NCBI RefSeq assembly: GCF_905115235.1
Contig: NC_051852.1
Location: 38,761,199-38,825,198, forward strand
DNA length: 64,000 nucleotides
Direction: 5' to 3'
Source: Hermetia illucens
Taxonomy: Eukaryota > Arthropoda > Insecta > Diptera > Stratiomyidae
A model generated the notes under the pieces. That model had not been told where the DNA came from. It worked only from the letters and a program-made list of their open reading frames with translations, and searched no databases. The position numbers and the translations under genes are program-made. Positions 1-10,470 of the stretch are shown piece after piece (the first letter of the stretch is position 1; every line of letters starts with the position of its first letter).

Positions 1-44
1 GATCCAATATGGATTGTTGCGCCAACGATTATTATTATTATTAT
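1..44 (+). mobile_element. SINE, 3' end only (window edge)
   Basis: This is the last 44 bases of the tRNA-derived SINE seen in full at 1621-1899: the same CTTGTTGCGCC-like block followed by an ATT repeat. The body lies outside the window. It abuts LINE-A sequence directly, so the SINE either inserted into that LINE or sits at its truncation point. Confidence 0.85.
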
Positions 45-45
45 A

Positions 46-388
46 TGAGGATGGACGATTCCGTAGCCTACATAACGACGAAATCTATGAGCGATACCAT
101 GACCATCAGGTTGTGGATAAAATCCGGCTCAATAGGTTACGGTGGACGAGTCACTTAATCCCTATGGATGAGGATGATCCAGCCCGGAAAGTCTATAAGA
201 GCAATATCTATGGTAGATAAAGAAGACGTGGCAGACCCTGTCTGAGATGGAGTGATGGCGTAGGTCAGGACGCCAGACAGCTTTTAGGGATATAGAATTG
301 GTGAACCTCAGCGCGAAACCGAGATGTCTGGAGCTCCTTATTAAGGCAGGCCTAGACCGGATACCGGTACCGCCGTTGATGATGATGT
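46..388 (+). mobile_element. LINE-A, 3'-terminal fragment
   Basis: This is the extreme 3' end of an APE-type LINE, family A here. It encodes the C-terminal tail with the [17 protein letters not shown] and [10 protein letters not shown] motifs, and ends in GCAGGCCTAGACCGG, a degraded GTTGTTGCGCC block and three GAT repeats. Several in-frame stops are present. Six more pieces of this family occur in the window (15490, 15670, 19726, 31198, 50051 and 58655). The tail motif suits RTE/CFDP2-like arthropod elements, but the clade is not certain. Confidence 0.85.
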
Positions 389-434
389 TTATGGAAAGAA
401 AGTAAGTCCAATTCATATTTTGAATAGAATCATC

Positions 435-603
435 AAAAATGGGACAGGAGGAGCTTTGTTTTTCATTTAGAAGGAAACTTGTGGGAAAATTACGAAGGGT
501 AGGGAAAACTATGAAGCAGGTAAAAATGGGACAGGAGGAGCTTTGTTTTTAGAAGGGAATTGGTGGTAAAATTACGAATGGTAGGGAAAACTATGAAGCA
601 GGT
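435..603 (+). repeat. Two-copy tandem duplication, about 85 bp unit
   Basis: Unit 1 (435-521) and unit 2 (522-603) both run from AAAAATGGGACAGGAGGAGC to ACTATGAAGCAGGT. They differ by a 6-7 base gap and scattered substitutions. No coding potential is visible. Confidence 0.9.
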
Positions 604-1606
604 AAGTGGATATTATAGAATGTTCCAGAAGCAAGGTTTTCAAAGTACTTCATAAAGCGGGCACTATAATGGTCATATCATAATGTCAAAATTTTAACGA
701 ACGTAAATAAGAGATCTCACTAAATTCGGTTGTTATCGAAATTGCTGTGTTTAACGGAAATTTAACGAAACTCTCAGAGGGAAACATTTCACGACGTACG
801 CCCAATATAGACAGTCACATTCAATTCTCATTGGTAGATTTCAAGTCCTTTGCCGCATATGCTTATTATAGTTCCAATTTAAGGCTTCCAAGCCAATATA
901 AGGGGAAGAAAGCGAGAAACGGTTACAAGGATGGATCTATTGCTGGCGCATGTATTCAAAACCAGCCGGTCATCACCTGATTTCATCTGATTTAAAAATA
1001 GAATCTGGTACTACACTTTTAAGTCGTACCATTCAATACCGACTTGAAGAAATGGCATTAGACCGAAAGATTTGCAAAGAAGGCAACCTTTTGAGCATTT
1101 CACCATTCTGAAGGTAAAGCGTTCTTCCAAAACTACATCATTAACACCATAAACTATAGGGGCGGTTCAGTCACGATTGCTTTTCAGCAGCTGGTGCTAG
1201 TCTTCTCTGCTGGGTCGCAAAGACAACATATGCTGGAGATTGCAGTCATACCCTGTGAGTGAAGTAGGTACCTAATGTCAAGCAGGAAATATCAATAAAG
1301 TGATAGTTCACGCACGCAATGCACACTTATAGGGTATAAAAATAAGGGTGAAGTATGGGAAAAAGTGTCGAAATCATGGTGTAGCACCCCTAATGAAGTT
1401 TCTACTAAATTTGTCGATTCCGTATCGTAGTTCCTTCTATTTCAAGCACTTCTTGACATCTTCTAAGTCAGAAACTGCTTATAATGAAAAGGCTTGTGAC
1501 TACATACTAATGCTTTATATTTAAAGTAAGAAAACTTATGCTAATATCCAGGCGAAGCAGTTCATCCCTATTATTTTTTCCACCCTGGATGTTATACATT
1601 TAGGTT
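604..1606. other. Intergenic, no recognisable feature
   Basis: AT-rich DNA with only short open frames. Nothing with family similarity or clear repeat structure was seen. Confidence 0.5.
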
Positions 1607-1620
1607 TTCTTAGATGTGTC

Positions 1621-1899
1621 CGGATAGCTGAGTGGTTAGAGCGCAAGGCTATCGTACGGAAGGTCGCGGTTCAAATCTCACCGGTGGCAGTGGAATTTGT
1701 ATTGTGATTTGACGTCGGATACCAGTCGACTCAGCTGTGAATGAGTACCTGAGTCAAAATCAGGGTAATAATCTCGGGCGAGCGCAATGCTGACCACATT
1801 GCCTCCTAGTGTACCGTTACGGTCTTGAATGAAGTGCTCTAACACACTTCAAGGCCCTGATCCAACATGGCTTGTTGCGCCAACGATTATTATTATTAT
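1621..1899 (+). mobile_element. tRNA-derived SINE, full length, with TSD
   Basis: The head is tRNA-like, with a pol III A box (TAGCTGAGTGGTTAGAGC) and a B box (GGTTCAAATCT). A body of about 200 bp follows, ending in CTTGTTGCGCCAACG and an ATT repeat. The 14 bp direct repeat TTCTTAGATGTGTC (1607-1620) and TTCTTAGATATGTC (1900-1913), one mismatch, is the target-site duplication. This copy defines the family. Other pieces are at 1-44, 42264-42345 and 44598-44880. The head is not a functional tRNA gene: it lacks a plausible acceptor stem and is joined to the SINE body. Confidence 0.95.
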
Positions 1900-2054
1900 T
1901 TCTTAGATATGTCTGTTGAAATTTAAGTTAATAACAATTAAAAGAATAGAAAAAAGGAGATAATATATAACTATAAAAAAGAATGAATGGTAAATAATAA
2001 GTTAAATTTGCTTGCCCTTATTGTTTTTTCCGCCACTGCATATATTGTTGTTAT

Positions 2055-2350
2055 TCGCCCTTTGTGGGGTATAGTGCGTCAACCATACCCACGCACTATT
2101 GCTTACGGTTCGCTGAAATGCATTTCAACTCTTCCCAGACTTCCCGAGACACCCGCACTTCTCCTCTACTAATCTGCACCAAGTTCTCACGGGGAATCTC
2201 ACTCGTCGGCCATCTTGGGAGAGTGAGTTGCATTGCACGGCGTAGTCAGCAATGGAATTGTCGCCGTTCCTTAATGTGTGACCTATCCACTGCCACTTTC
2301 ACCTTTCAAGCACATTGGCCAGGGTTTGCCAGCTGGTGCGCCGACTAAGT
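2055..2350 (-). mobile_element. LINE-B (RTE-type), 3' fragment
   Basis: The reverse strand carries the RTE C-terminal WIGHTLR-type motif followed by NGDNSIADYA-like sequence, in shifted frames. It aligns with 8290-8530, 41330-41690 and 58150-58340 in this window. It is degenerate. Confidence 0.8.
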
Positions 2351-3794
2351 TCTTTGTTTTAAATAATAACAGGCCTTTCTGTCAATTTATTCCGTTTCGA
2401 ACCTTAATAATAAAGTGTTTCTTTTATTTCTGAAATAAATTGGCTATTTTGTCGATGATCAACATGAATGGTAAATCCCACTATATACATATATAATCTT
2501 AAAAAATTTTGTCTACGTTGTGTTATTTTCGTCACGATTTATTTAGAAACAGGGTCTTTTGTGAGGACTTTAAAGCGCTTAATTATATTAAATAGAATAT
2601 TCTACGTAGTTCCAACTGTGTTCATCTTAAATCTATGAAGATCTGGTACGACCGGTGCTGTGCCCACGACCCTTGGCCAAGACCTGTTTCACTGAAAATT
2701 TATCGTAATTCATATCGATATAGTCCGACCTTAATACTCGCATGCTATATTATCACTGTAAATTTTTAAATCTTAACTTATCTTCACTGATTTGGAAGGA
2801 TTTGATATGGTGAATAAAAATATAACCGTATAAGATTGGATGGCAAGATTTATAGATGGTTATTTTTTTGTTGCTTAAATGATTTTTTATTTCGTAAATA
2901 TCGTATTTCGGGAACTAATTCTAGGGCTCGTACTGATGAAGGGAGCAACCGCTTCCCGACATACAATATTTGGGAAATACATTACATATCGGCACTAAGT
3001 TTAATTCAGTCGAAGAGTAAATAAAATTTTATCTAATTTTAATACGTGAAATATTGGCAAATGCTGTCTTTCAGTTGTCTTACGAGATAGACCTTGACTC
3101 TGTTCTCCACACATGTACCCGTAAGAAACCGATAGTGGTAGACTACCCAACTAGTTATTGATATGCCCTTGATATCAAATAGCAAAGCGTTGATCACCGA
3201 GCTGTTATTTGATTGTATATTCCGGACGGAAACAAATCTAAAGAAGCATTTGGCCGGTTTTATTTTATTATCTATAAAAATCAATATTAGGTTAGGCCTA
3301 ATATTTCCTGTTCTGTAACTTTTAGTCAATTAAATTTATCAGATCAGAAAACAAGCAACAAAAATCAAGGAAGTTGAATATCTTTGCTTTTTATTTTTAG
3401 TTTTATAATTCAAACGTGCTGTCAGAAAACAATAATGTATGTAAATTCTGGATTACAATCTGTTCTCATCAATTTAATTTATTTTAAAGTAGAAAAACAC
3501 CATTTGAGGAAGGGAACTCTGTGGCCGTGGTTATGAATTCAAATGAAGTGAATCTATGTTAATGAGGATGATTTGCGGTATCATAAGCACAATAAATTAC
3601 GATTAAATTCTACACTTTATTCGCTTTCGAAAACCTGTTCGAAAAAATTTCCGTTAATTAAATGGAAGGAAGTCGCGAGCCGGAACCTTCAGATATGAAA
3701 AGTTTTTCAAATTTCTTATGTAAGAATATACCTTTTAGTGTATATACATATTTAAGGTTTGCCAAGGTGTAAAACAAAATCTTATTCAAATAGG
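2351..3794. other. Intergenic, AT-rich
   Basis: No gene or repeat recognised. Short open frames only. Confidence 0.5.
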
Positions 3795-4045
3795 TTATGC
3801 GTCTGTCTGTCTGTCACACGAACTTTTGTCAGAAAAGGCTGCAGTTATTGGCACAAAATTTGATGAGGACAATAATGGTGTCAGGTATGTAGTGAATAAC
3901 ATTTTTCTACATTGAGTTTTGAGGGGGGATGTACATTTTTTTTCAATTAACATGGTTCTGTGGGGTATCAATTGAAAAGCCTCGATTAGTATTTTCAATG
4001 AAATTCTAACATTTGATGCCAAAGGAGGAAGTGGATCGTTTCTTT
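3795..4045 (+). repeat. Unclassified repeat with GTCTGTCTGTC run
   Basis: The segment starts with TGCGTCTGTCTGTCTGTCAC and continues through a block (GGCACAAAATTTGATGAGGA, then TTTGATGCC near 4014) that looks like a dispersed insect repeat. A comparable GTCT-rich block lies at 14216-14242. No coding capacity or ends were found, so the class is unknown. Confidence 0.4.
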
Positions 4046-5061
4046 CATGGACTGATTCACAGAAGCTATCCAGCTGAAAAGACTAAAGAATATCACGAAG
4101 CTGCCACTATGTGGTGTTTAGGCTCCGATATTTGGTTAATCAAGATTAATAATATTAATATTAACTGCAGTTAAGATCATTCTAGAACAATAAAATTTTG
4201 CGGTAATGCAGGCTTTAATATAGAGCATTGTACTGCCAAATTTGCCAAGTTGTAATATGTCAAAATTGTCGTTTTTGTGTAAGTTTACAGCAAGTGAATC
4301 GACTTTGAATGCCGGTACCAGCGTACGAGCTAGGCAAATGAGACAATGAGACAAATGTCCACTCAAATATTCTTACATAAGAAATACACAAAACCTTTAA
4401 TATCTGAAGCGCCTAGCTTCTGGTTTTCTACTTGTTTTTATCTTAGACTACGCACTTTAAACAGATGCTACCATTATACGTTTGATGTCTGATTTTATTG
4501 AAAGGGATAATTTCGAAGTGCTATAACTTTGTTATTTAATAATACGATTCCTACCAAACTATAGTTTTGTATACCTTGCCGTTTGTATCATTGCCGCTAT
4601 AATTTTGTATTTTTGGGATGCACTTAAGAACGGTTCCCGGTAAATTTTGGAAATATATTAGTACAGAAATTGGGAATGGGGTATTTTGAATTGTAGATGT
4701 CATCAGATTTTTCGCTAGAATAGTTTCTCAGAATGAGTCTCTTCTTTAAAATATACGCACAGATAGACATATAGTCAACCGATTTTAAGGCTTTCTTTTA
4801 CACATACATAAATGTGCCGTGGGCTTCCTACATTTGGTAGCAACGATTCGAAGACTACTATACAATGGTTTAGCTTTGTACCTATCATTATTCCTAATCA
4901 GCTATTTTACTGATCAGCTTGCAGTTAGTAATATGATCCCCATTTTTATATTCACGTGTTTAAGTAGCATTTTCTAGGATAGACAGTCAGGCAGACAGGC
5001 TTCTGGCCTGCTTCAACTATATCATGAGTAACATATACACTTCTAGAAGAACTTTTATTAA
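4046..5061. other. Intergenic, no recognisable feature
   Basis: AT-rich, no convincing coding region or repeat. Confidence 0.45.
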
Positions 5062-5656
5062 TTGAGGGGGTCATCCCGTGTGAAGGCCAGTTTTTTTTTG
5101 GCTTTTTTTAGAAATTTTTTGTGAAGAACTGGATTAAAATACAAATACGAATTTTTCACCATAGATTTACTAAAGTGTTGAGCGTTCATAGTAATTTTTC
5201 CAGCCCGATCGCATAGTTAGTTATTGAAATACGGAGCAATTTATACACCCATCTCCATAAAAAGGTGTTTTTCTGCTGCCACGCTAAAGGGCGCTGTGAT
5301 CATCTTAAAGAAAAAAAGTAAACGGCATTTTAACGTACAGACTTCACTACAGTCCGCAAACTAGGATTAATAAAAAATATTAAAAGCTAAATTTTTGGTA
5401 CCTTGTTAAACTTTTTTTTGTGAATTTTGGTGTTTTTTCACGGTTTCTTCAATAAATAAAAATCGCAATTATCCTAATTTGCGGACCGTAGAAATATGTT
5501 TTGAATAAGTCCTGAAAATTTCAAAGAATTTTGTTGGATAGATTTTGGGCTATGGTGGCCTTTTAGCGAAGTCATTCGAACGTCATTCGGATCGATAAAT
5601 ACGAGCTTTATTATGGCGATTGACATAAATCTGGTATGTTACTTATCACGTGTGTA

Positions 5657-7543
5657 TGCCCTGAGCGACAAAGGAGTGGGAAACACCTTGGCACTCCGGA
5701 TGGGCAAAATGCTAGAAAGCAGACAAATAGAGGTACAAATTCTATTACCATGAACACTACTCAAGGCTGTCCACAGGGTTGAGTACTATCGCCACTGATG
5801 TGGAGTATGGTAGTGGATGAACTCCTGGACGTGTTAACTAATACTGGAATACAAGTCCAGGGCTACGCGGACGACATTGTTTTAATCTGTAGGGGCAAAT
5901 AGGAAGATACTCTATGTGATAGAATCCAAACTGGATTAAGGGTTACTAGTGCCTGGTGCAGGAAGGTGGGACTGCGGATCAACCCAACCAAAACCACCAT
6001 AGTACCATTCACTAGGAGGCGTAAGCTGGATCACCTGAAAGCCATAATATTACATGATATGGAGGTGAAACGAGAAACAGAGGTCAAATATTTGGGAATC
6101 ACGCTAGACCAAAAATTACTCTGAAAGACACATGTCGGAAAGCCACGAGGGCTCTGATGACTTGCAGATCCATAGCAGGAAAAAAATGGGGTTGCAGCCC
6201 GAAGATACTACTTTGGATATATACTGCAATAGTAAGGCCAATGATTACCTATGGAGCGGTAATCTGGACAGAAAGAACCCAACTCAGCACACAAGCCAGG
6301 GAATTACATAAGCTCCAAAGGCTGGTTTGCGTGTGTATCAGTGGGGTAATGAGGACATGCCCAACGGCATCCCTGGAGGTCCTTCTGGGATTAACCCCTC
6401 TCCATCTGCACATACAGATGCAGGCAAGGAGATCAATATTCAGGATGGCCGGTAGTATGAGTGAGGCGGGGAGCTGCCTAAATCGAAGGAAGATTGATAT
6501 CCTTTCTAGGCGGTATCCCGAATTACTGATACCGAGGGACAACATGACAACGAGGTTTCACTTCGATAAGAAGTTTGAAACACGTTGGAGTAACAAGGCA
6601 AACTGGGAGAGCGTGGCTGCGACATACGGCTTAAACCAGCAACTGATTACTTGGTACACTGACGGATCCCTCACAGCAGAGGGAGCGGGTGCCGGTGTCA
6701 TTGGTCCAAGGAAAATGTACTTTGAGCCAATGGGCAGGTACACTAGCATATTCCAGGCGGAAATATACGCCATAGACAAATGTGCCTCCTTTAATCTGCA
6801 AAGGAACTACAGGGGACAGAACATAGCTATTCTCACCGATAGCCAAGCAGCGATCAAGGCACTTAGGTCCAACCATGTGAACTCTAAACCGGTATGGGAA
6901 TGCCTTGAGAGACTGAATACACTCGTCTCGTCCAACAAGGTCTGGATACTTTGGGTTCCAGGCCATGCTGGATTGGAAGGCAACGAGGCAGCGGATGAAC
7001 TAGCCAAGAAGGGAGCAGGGATGCCTTTACACGGGCCAGAACCCTTCTGTGGAATCGGAAACGGTTTCATGGCTATGAATCTAAGAAACGAAGAGAATCG
7101 GTTGAGGGAACTATATTGGGCGGGCCTACCAGGGATGGAGCAGTCCAGGGTGCTTATTGGGGGATACGAACCCATGCGTACAAAGGATTGCTTAAACCTC
7201 ACCAAAAAGAACCTCCGAATCATAGTGGGAATTCTCACTGGCCATTGTCGGCTGAACTATCACCTAGGGAAGCTAGGGATATCTACGGACACTGTCTGCA
7301 GGTTCTGTGAGGAGGAGGACGAAACCTCTATGCACGTCCTGGGGCAGTGTCCGGCACTTGTGCAAAGTAGGTCGATACATCTGGGAGAACACTTAATACA
7401 TCTGGAAGTGGGGAAAATACTAAAGTTCCTAACGGTTACAGGCCTGCTTGAGATACTATGATCAATAGGTACACTATAACCAGTAAAAGGGGCACAATAG
7501 TTCTTCAAGGACGCGGTGCGACTTTCCCTTAACAGAATAATAA
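5657..7543 (+). mobile_element. LINE-E: 5'-truncated RNase H LINE with 13 bp TSD
   Basis: This is a non-LTR retrotransposon insertion of the I/LOA type (RT plus RNase H). It is flanked by a perfect 13 bp direct repeat, TATCACGTGTGTA, at 5644-5656 and 7544-7556. It starts inside the reverse transcriptase: a CPQG-type motif lies near 5770 and the AYADDIVLI-type active site (GYADDIVLI) near 5865. It ends in an AT-rich AACAGAATAATAA tail. The RT part has in-frame stops and a 1 bp shift near 6135, while the distal part stays open for 434 codons. A further fragment of the family is at 40900-41090 on the minus strand. Confidence 0.93.
6157..7461 (+). CDS. LINE-E open frame: RT thumb, RNase H, zinc knuckle
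   Basis: This 434-codon open stretch is the distal part of the LINE-E polyprotein, not a host gene. Residues 20-100 are the RT connection region (IYTAIVRPMITYGAVIW). RNase H follows with its four acidic/His positions visible: YTDGS (D near 168), IFQAEIYAI (E near 204), ILTDSQAA (D near 228) and WVPGHAGLEGNEAADELA (H near 268, D near 278). The C-terminus carries a CxxC...H...C knuckle (CRFCEEEDETSMHVLGQC). The first ATG is simply the first after a frameshift and is probably not a real start. Confidence 0.9.
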   Translation: MTCRSIAGKKWGCSPKILLWIYTAIVRPMITYGAVIWTERTQLSTQARELHKLQRLVCVCISGVMRTCPTASLEVLLGLTPLHLHIQMQARRSIFRMAGSMSEAGSCLNRRKIDILSRRYPELLIPRDNMTTRFHFDKKFETRWSNKANWESVAATYGLNQQLITWYTDGSLTAEGAGAGVIGPRKMYFEPMGRYTSIFQAEIYAIDKCASFNLQRNYRGQNIAILTDSQAAIKALRSNHVNSKPVWECLERLNTLVSSNKVWILWVPGHAGLEGNEAADELAKKGAGMPLHGPEPFCGIGNGFMAMNLRNEENRLRELYWAGLPGMEQSRVLIGGYEPMRTKDCLNLTKKNLRIIVGILTGHCRLNYHLGKLGISTDTVCRFCEEEDETSMHVLGQCPALVQSRSIHLGEHLIHLEVGKILKFLTVTGLLEIL

Positions 7544-7854
7544 TATCACGTGTGTAATACTATAATTTCCGAACGACTCCGAATATAAAAAAATCACTTT
7601 GTCCATATGTTCTACACTATATCTAGATATAATTGATGCCAAAAAAATTCGATTCCACGTATCAAAAAAGAAATTCGATTCCACGAATCCGACACACGGG
7701 TTGACCCCTTTAAAATGACAATAAATTTTTCCACCCCCGTACAGAGATCGATTATAGGTGACTGGAACAATGGTTTTTGTAGCTCCATGTTTTTCCTTTT
7801 TCCTTTTCCGGAGGATTTATTTAATGGGCGCTAAATATCTCGATTGAGCTCTTG

Positions 7855-8530
7855 ACTTCTGGTTGCTTATGGACCTTGGCCAAATGACATAAGATTTATG
7901 AGAGGAAAGCAAGCAGAGTTGATCTGAAGGTAATTGCCAACAAAACTAAGATTCTTAGTCTAACTGGTCGTTTCACTTTTCCAACTGCGTAAATGGACAG
8001 AGCATTGAAGACCTCAATCAAATTGTCTATCTTTGTAGCGTTGTTTTTGCTGATGGTAACGAATTTGATGTCAATCGATGCACTGAGAGCGCTAAATCTG
8101 TCTAAGTTTGGAAAGGCAACAATCTCAACACCCACATCGAGTTGAGGCAGTTCCAAGTCAATATTCTCTCTGTTATGCTATATAAGAGCAGAGCATAGAA
8201 AGTGACTACTGTTATACAAAAGCATCCAGCCTTCGGCAACAGTTGTTTGCCTTGTGTTATTGGGGTACTCTGATGGAAGTGTTGTTAGAAAGCGGAAGTG
8301 GAAGTGAATAAGTTACATATTAAGAAAGGTTAACAACTCCATTGCTGGCTATGCCACGTAATGCAATCCACTATTCCAGAATGGCCAACGAGTTAGCTAC
8401 CCCAAAATATAGAGGAAGAGAGCAGGCTTACCGGGTAAGCCTGAAGAGAGCTGAGGGACATTTCATCAAATCGACTACAATAGTGCGTGAGCTGATTAGC
8501 ATGATTAGTGGGCACTCGGTTTAAAGTAAT
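7855..8530 (+). mobile_element. LINE-B (RTE-type), RT 3' half and C-terminus
   Basis: Degenerate copy. It runs from the region after the RT active site (DLAK-like, then KTK.LSL-like) through the IEDLNQ/VYLCS block to a WIGHTLR-like tail (WKWISYILRK, NNSIAGYA). It matches 57770-58340 in order. Frames are broken many times. Confidence 0.75.
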
Positions 8531-8959
8531 AGAAGCTATTGCTCGATTTAGTGAAATATAGAAGTTTTAGGCCTTTTTTCGTAAGAAATGTGAATTATTT
8601 TCAAAAATTTGTTTTTGTTGTTTTATTTTTCTTCTAACTTTCGCCGCATCGCACTTTTAAGGCTCTCCTTTCAATATATTGAATAATGAAAGAACTGTAC
8701 ATGCTATCTGTTTATTGGAATCTCTCACAACTTGGACACTCAGTATATGATTACCAATTGTCCTCTCCAATAATGGCTATCGAAGAATAACCATTTTGGT
8801 CATGACATGTAGTTATTCTACATAGCTCAAATATAATAATCTAAATTTGACAAGATCTGGGTACGCTGTTCTTTCATAGCGGACCGACTTGAAATTTTGG
8901 TCTGATGTTTTTATAGTGCCTAATATCCTCACAGATTTGGAACCTCGGCATCACGGAAC

Positions 8960-10470
8960 GCGTCTATGCGTTGTAACGTTCCAATTTGATCCTTCGGGAA
9001 GTAATCCAATTGCTGTTTATATACACAGCAGTTAAATCTGGACAAATAGACTGGGCAGCGCTGTGCTTCGCATTCTGGTTGATGTTTTTGATGATAAACA
9101 CACCAAAAGCATTGGGATTGGAATTATTATTGAAGATATTGTGAATCGACAAGTGGCATGTTTTTCCATTGGTGAGAAACATGATACACAACCCATAAAT
9201 CCATGTCCTTTTTTCCACATTTAGTTTGAGGTTTTTCAGGTAAATCAGTGGATACCTCCGTCGGGCTGGTTTTGATGCTGCTGATTTTTCTGGTAATATT
9301 TCACTCACTCGTTGTCTCGAAGAATGCCAAAATCATCAGAACCTTCAGGAACGTTGAACAACATTAAACAACAGACTAACCCATTCGGCTTCGCTACTGT
9401 AACTAGTTACTTCCTAGAAATATTGTCCATCCAGCAGCAATCATGGATAATGTGATAACTGAGTTGGACTAACAATACACGATTGACTTGTTGTAACATC
9501 AAAGTCATTAGATGCATCAGCTCAGCCAGCAACAAAGCACCGTTAAACGAAGTCAATTTGGTTATCAACGGCTTTGACCTGGGCTTGGCGCAGAAAAAAG
9601 ACATGAATAATTTAACATTGGAGTTCATAATCTTACTGTATATGCACTCAGACTCGGGCGATCACAAATTCTGTGAAGCTTGCATCGATGGTTTATGGCA
9701 AAATGGATTCGTCTTGGAATTCCGATGGATTTCAAGACCGATAATTCTAACTTAAAACGCTGGTGACGGTGCGATGGCCGAGTAGGTTGAGCTTCAGCTT
9801 CTCGATCTTATTACTCTGGGTTTGAATCCCGCTCGATCATAAATCTTTGTATTCGTTTTTGTGCGGTTCCGCTACTGTAGCCGTATCCCTTGCACCACAT
9901 TAAGTTTGATAATGTTGAAACTGAGGAACAAGCCCACTACAAATCAAATTGAAAAATAACAATACGAAAACTGGGTGCCCCATGCTTCAGGAACGATTAG
10001 CAGACATACTAACTCACTATATAGAAACTTTTGCCCAATTATTATCGATGCCGACCATTGAAGATGGTTCAAAATCCTACCAGTTTTCGATAAAAGGCAT
10101 CTCTTTGTAATTTTCTTAACGGATGGTACTTCACCACCTTTAGGCGAAAATTGTCCTTCATGCGGTTCCATTGCACCCCTTCGAATAATCCCAATTTTTT
10201 TTATTCGTTCGCAACGTCGCTCGAAATCTCCTTGCGTAGGTTAAAGTCTGCAGATCTTAACATCCCCGGCATTGGAGCTAAACACCATATGAGATTGTCG
10301 ATGTAAAAATCCTTAGCTTCTTCACCGCAAACAAGAACCTCCATTCCTCATCCTCGGCGAACTCACGGTCAAAACCGTATTATAGCACGGCAATCAGCAA
10401 AAGAAACAGCATGTTCTACTGGACAAGTATACCCTTGCCTGGCCTATATATAATAGGTCATGTTAAAAAT
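8960..10470 (-). mobile_element. BEL/Pao LTR retrotransposon fossil, pol remnants
   Basis: Minus-strand remnants of a BEL/Pao-type pol gene lie in the expected order: reverse transcriptase region (about 10470-9950), RNase H region (about 9640-9400) and probable integrase-side sequence (about 9310-8960). No LTRs were recognised. The element is clearly broken by many changes and old. A tRNA-derived SINE head (about 9770-9850) is inserted between the RT and RNase H parts. Confidence 0.6.
9770..9850 (+). mobile_element. tRNA-derived SINE head, second family
   Basis: It has an A box-like GATGGCCGAGTAGGTTGAGC and a B box-like GGTTTGAATCCC, about 45 bases apart. The following 50-60 bases (to about 9905) may be the body. 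Head and body differ from the SINE at 1621, so this is a different family or a very old copy. The position inside a BEL/Pao fossil argues against a functional tRNA gene. Confidence 0.6.

Larger units (their letters stand above)
5062..7713. mobile_element. Non-autonomous terminal-inverted-repeat element, split by a LINE
   Basis: The left end (5062-5082) begins TTGAGGGGGTCATCCCGTGTG. The right end (7693-7713) is its inverted match at 18 of 21 positions. Without the nested LINE-E insertion (5657-7543) and one copy of its 13 bp TSD, the element is about 750 bp. No transposase is visible, so it looks like a MITE or a solo deletion derivative. A TTAA lies at or next to each end, but a clean TSD could not be fixed. 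Superfamily unknown. Confidence 0.7.

Noticed and set aside
1621-1692. Possible tRNA gene
   Set aside because: A and B boxes are present but there is no convincing acceptor stem, and the sequence continues into a SINE body with an ATT tail and TSD.
6157-7461. Host RNase H-like gene
   Set aside because: It lies wholly within a LINE bounded by a TSD and follows RT motifs.
9770-9850. Possible tRNA gene
   Set aside because: The cloverleaf is poor and it sits inside a BEL/Pao fossil. A SINE head is more likely.
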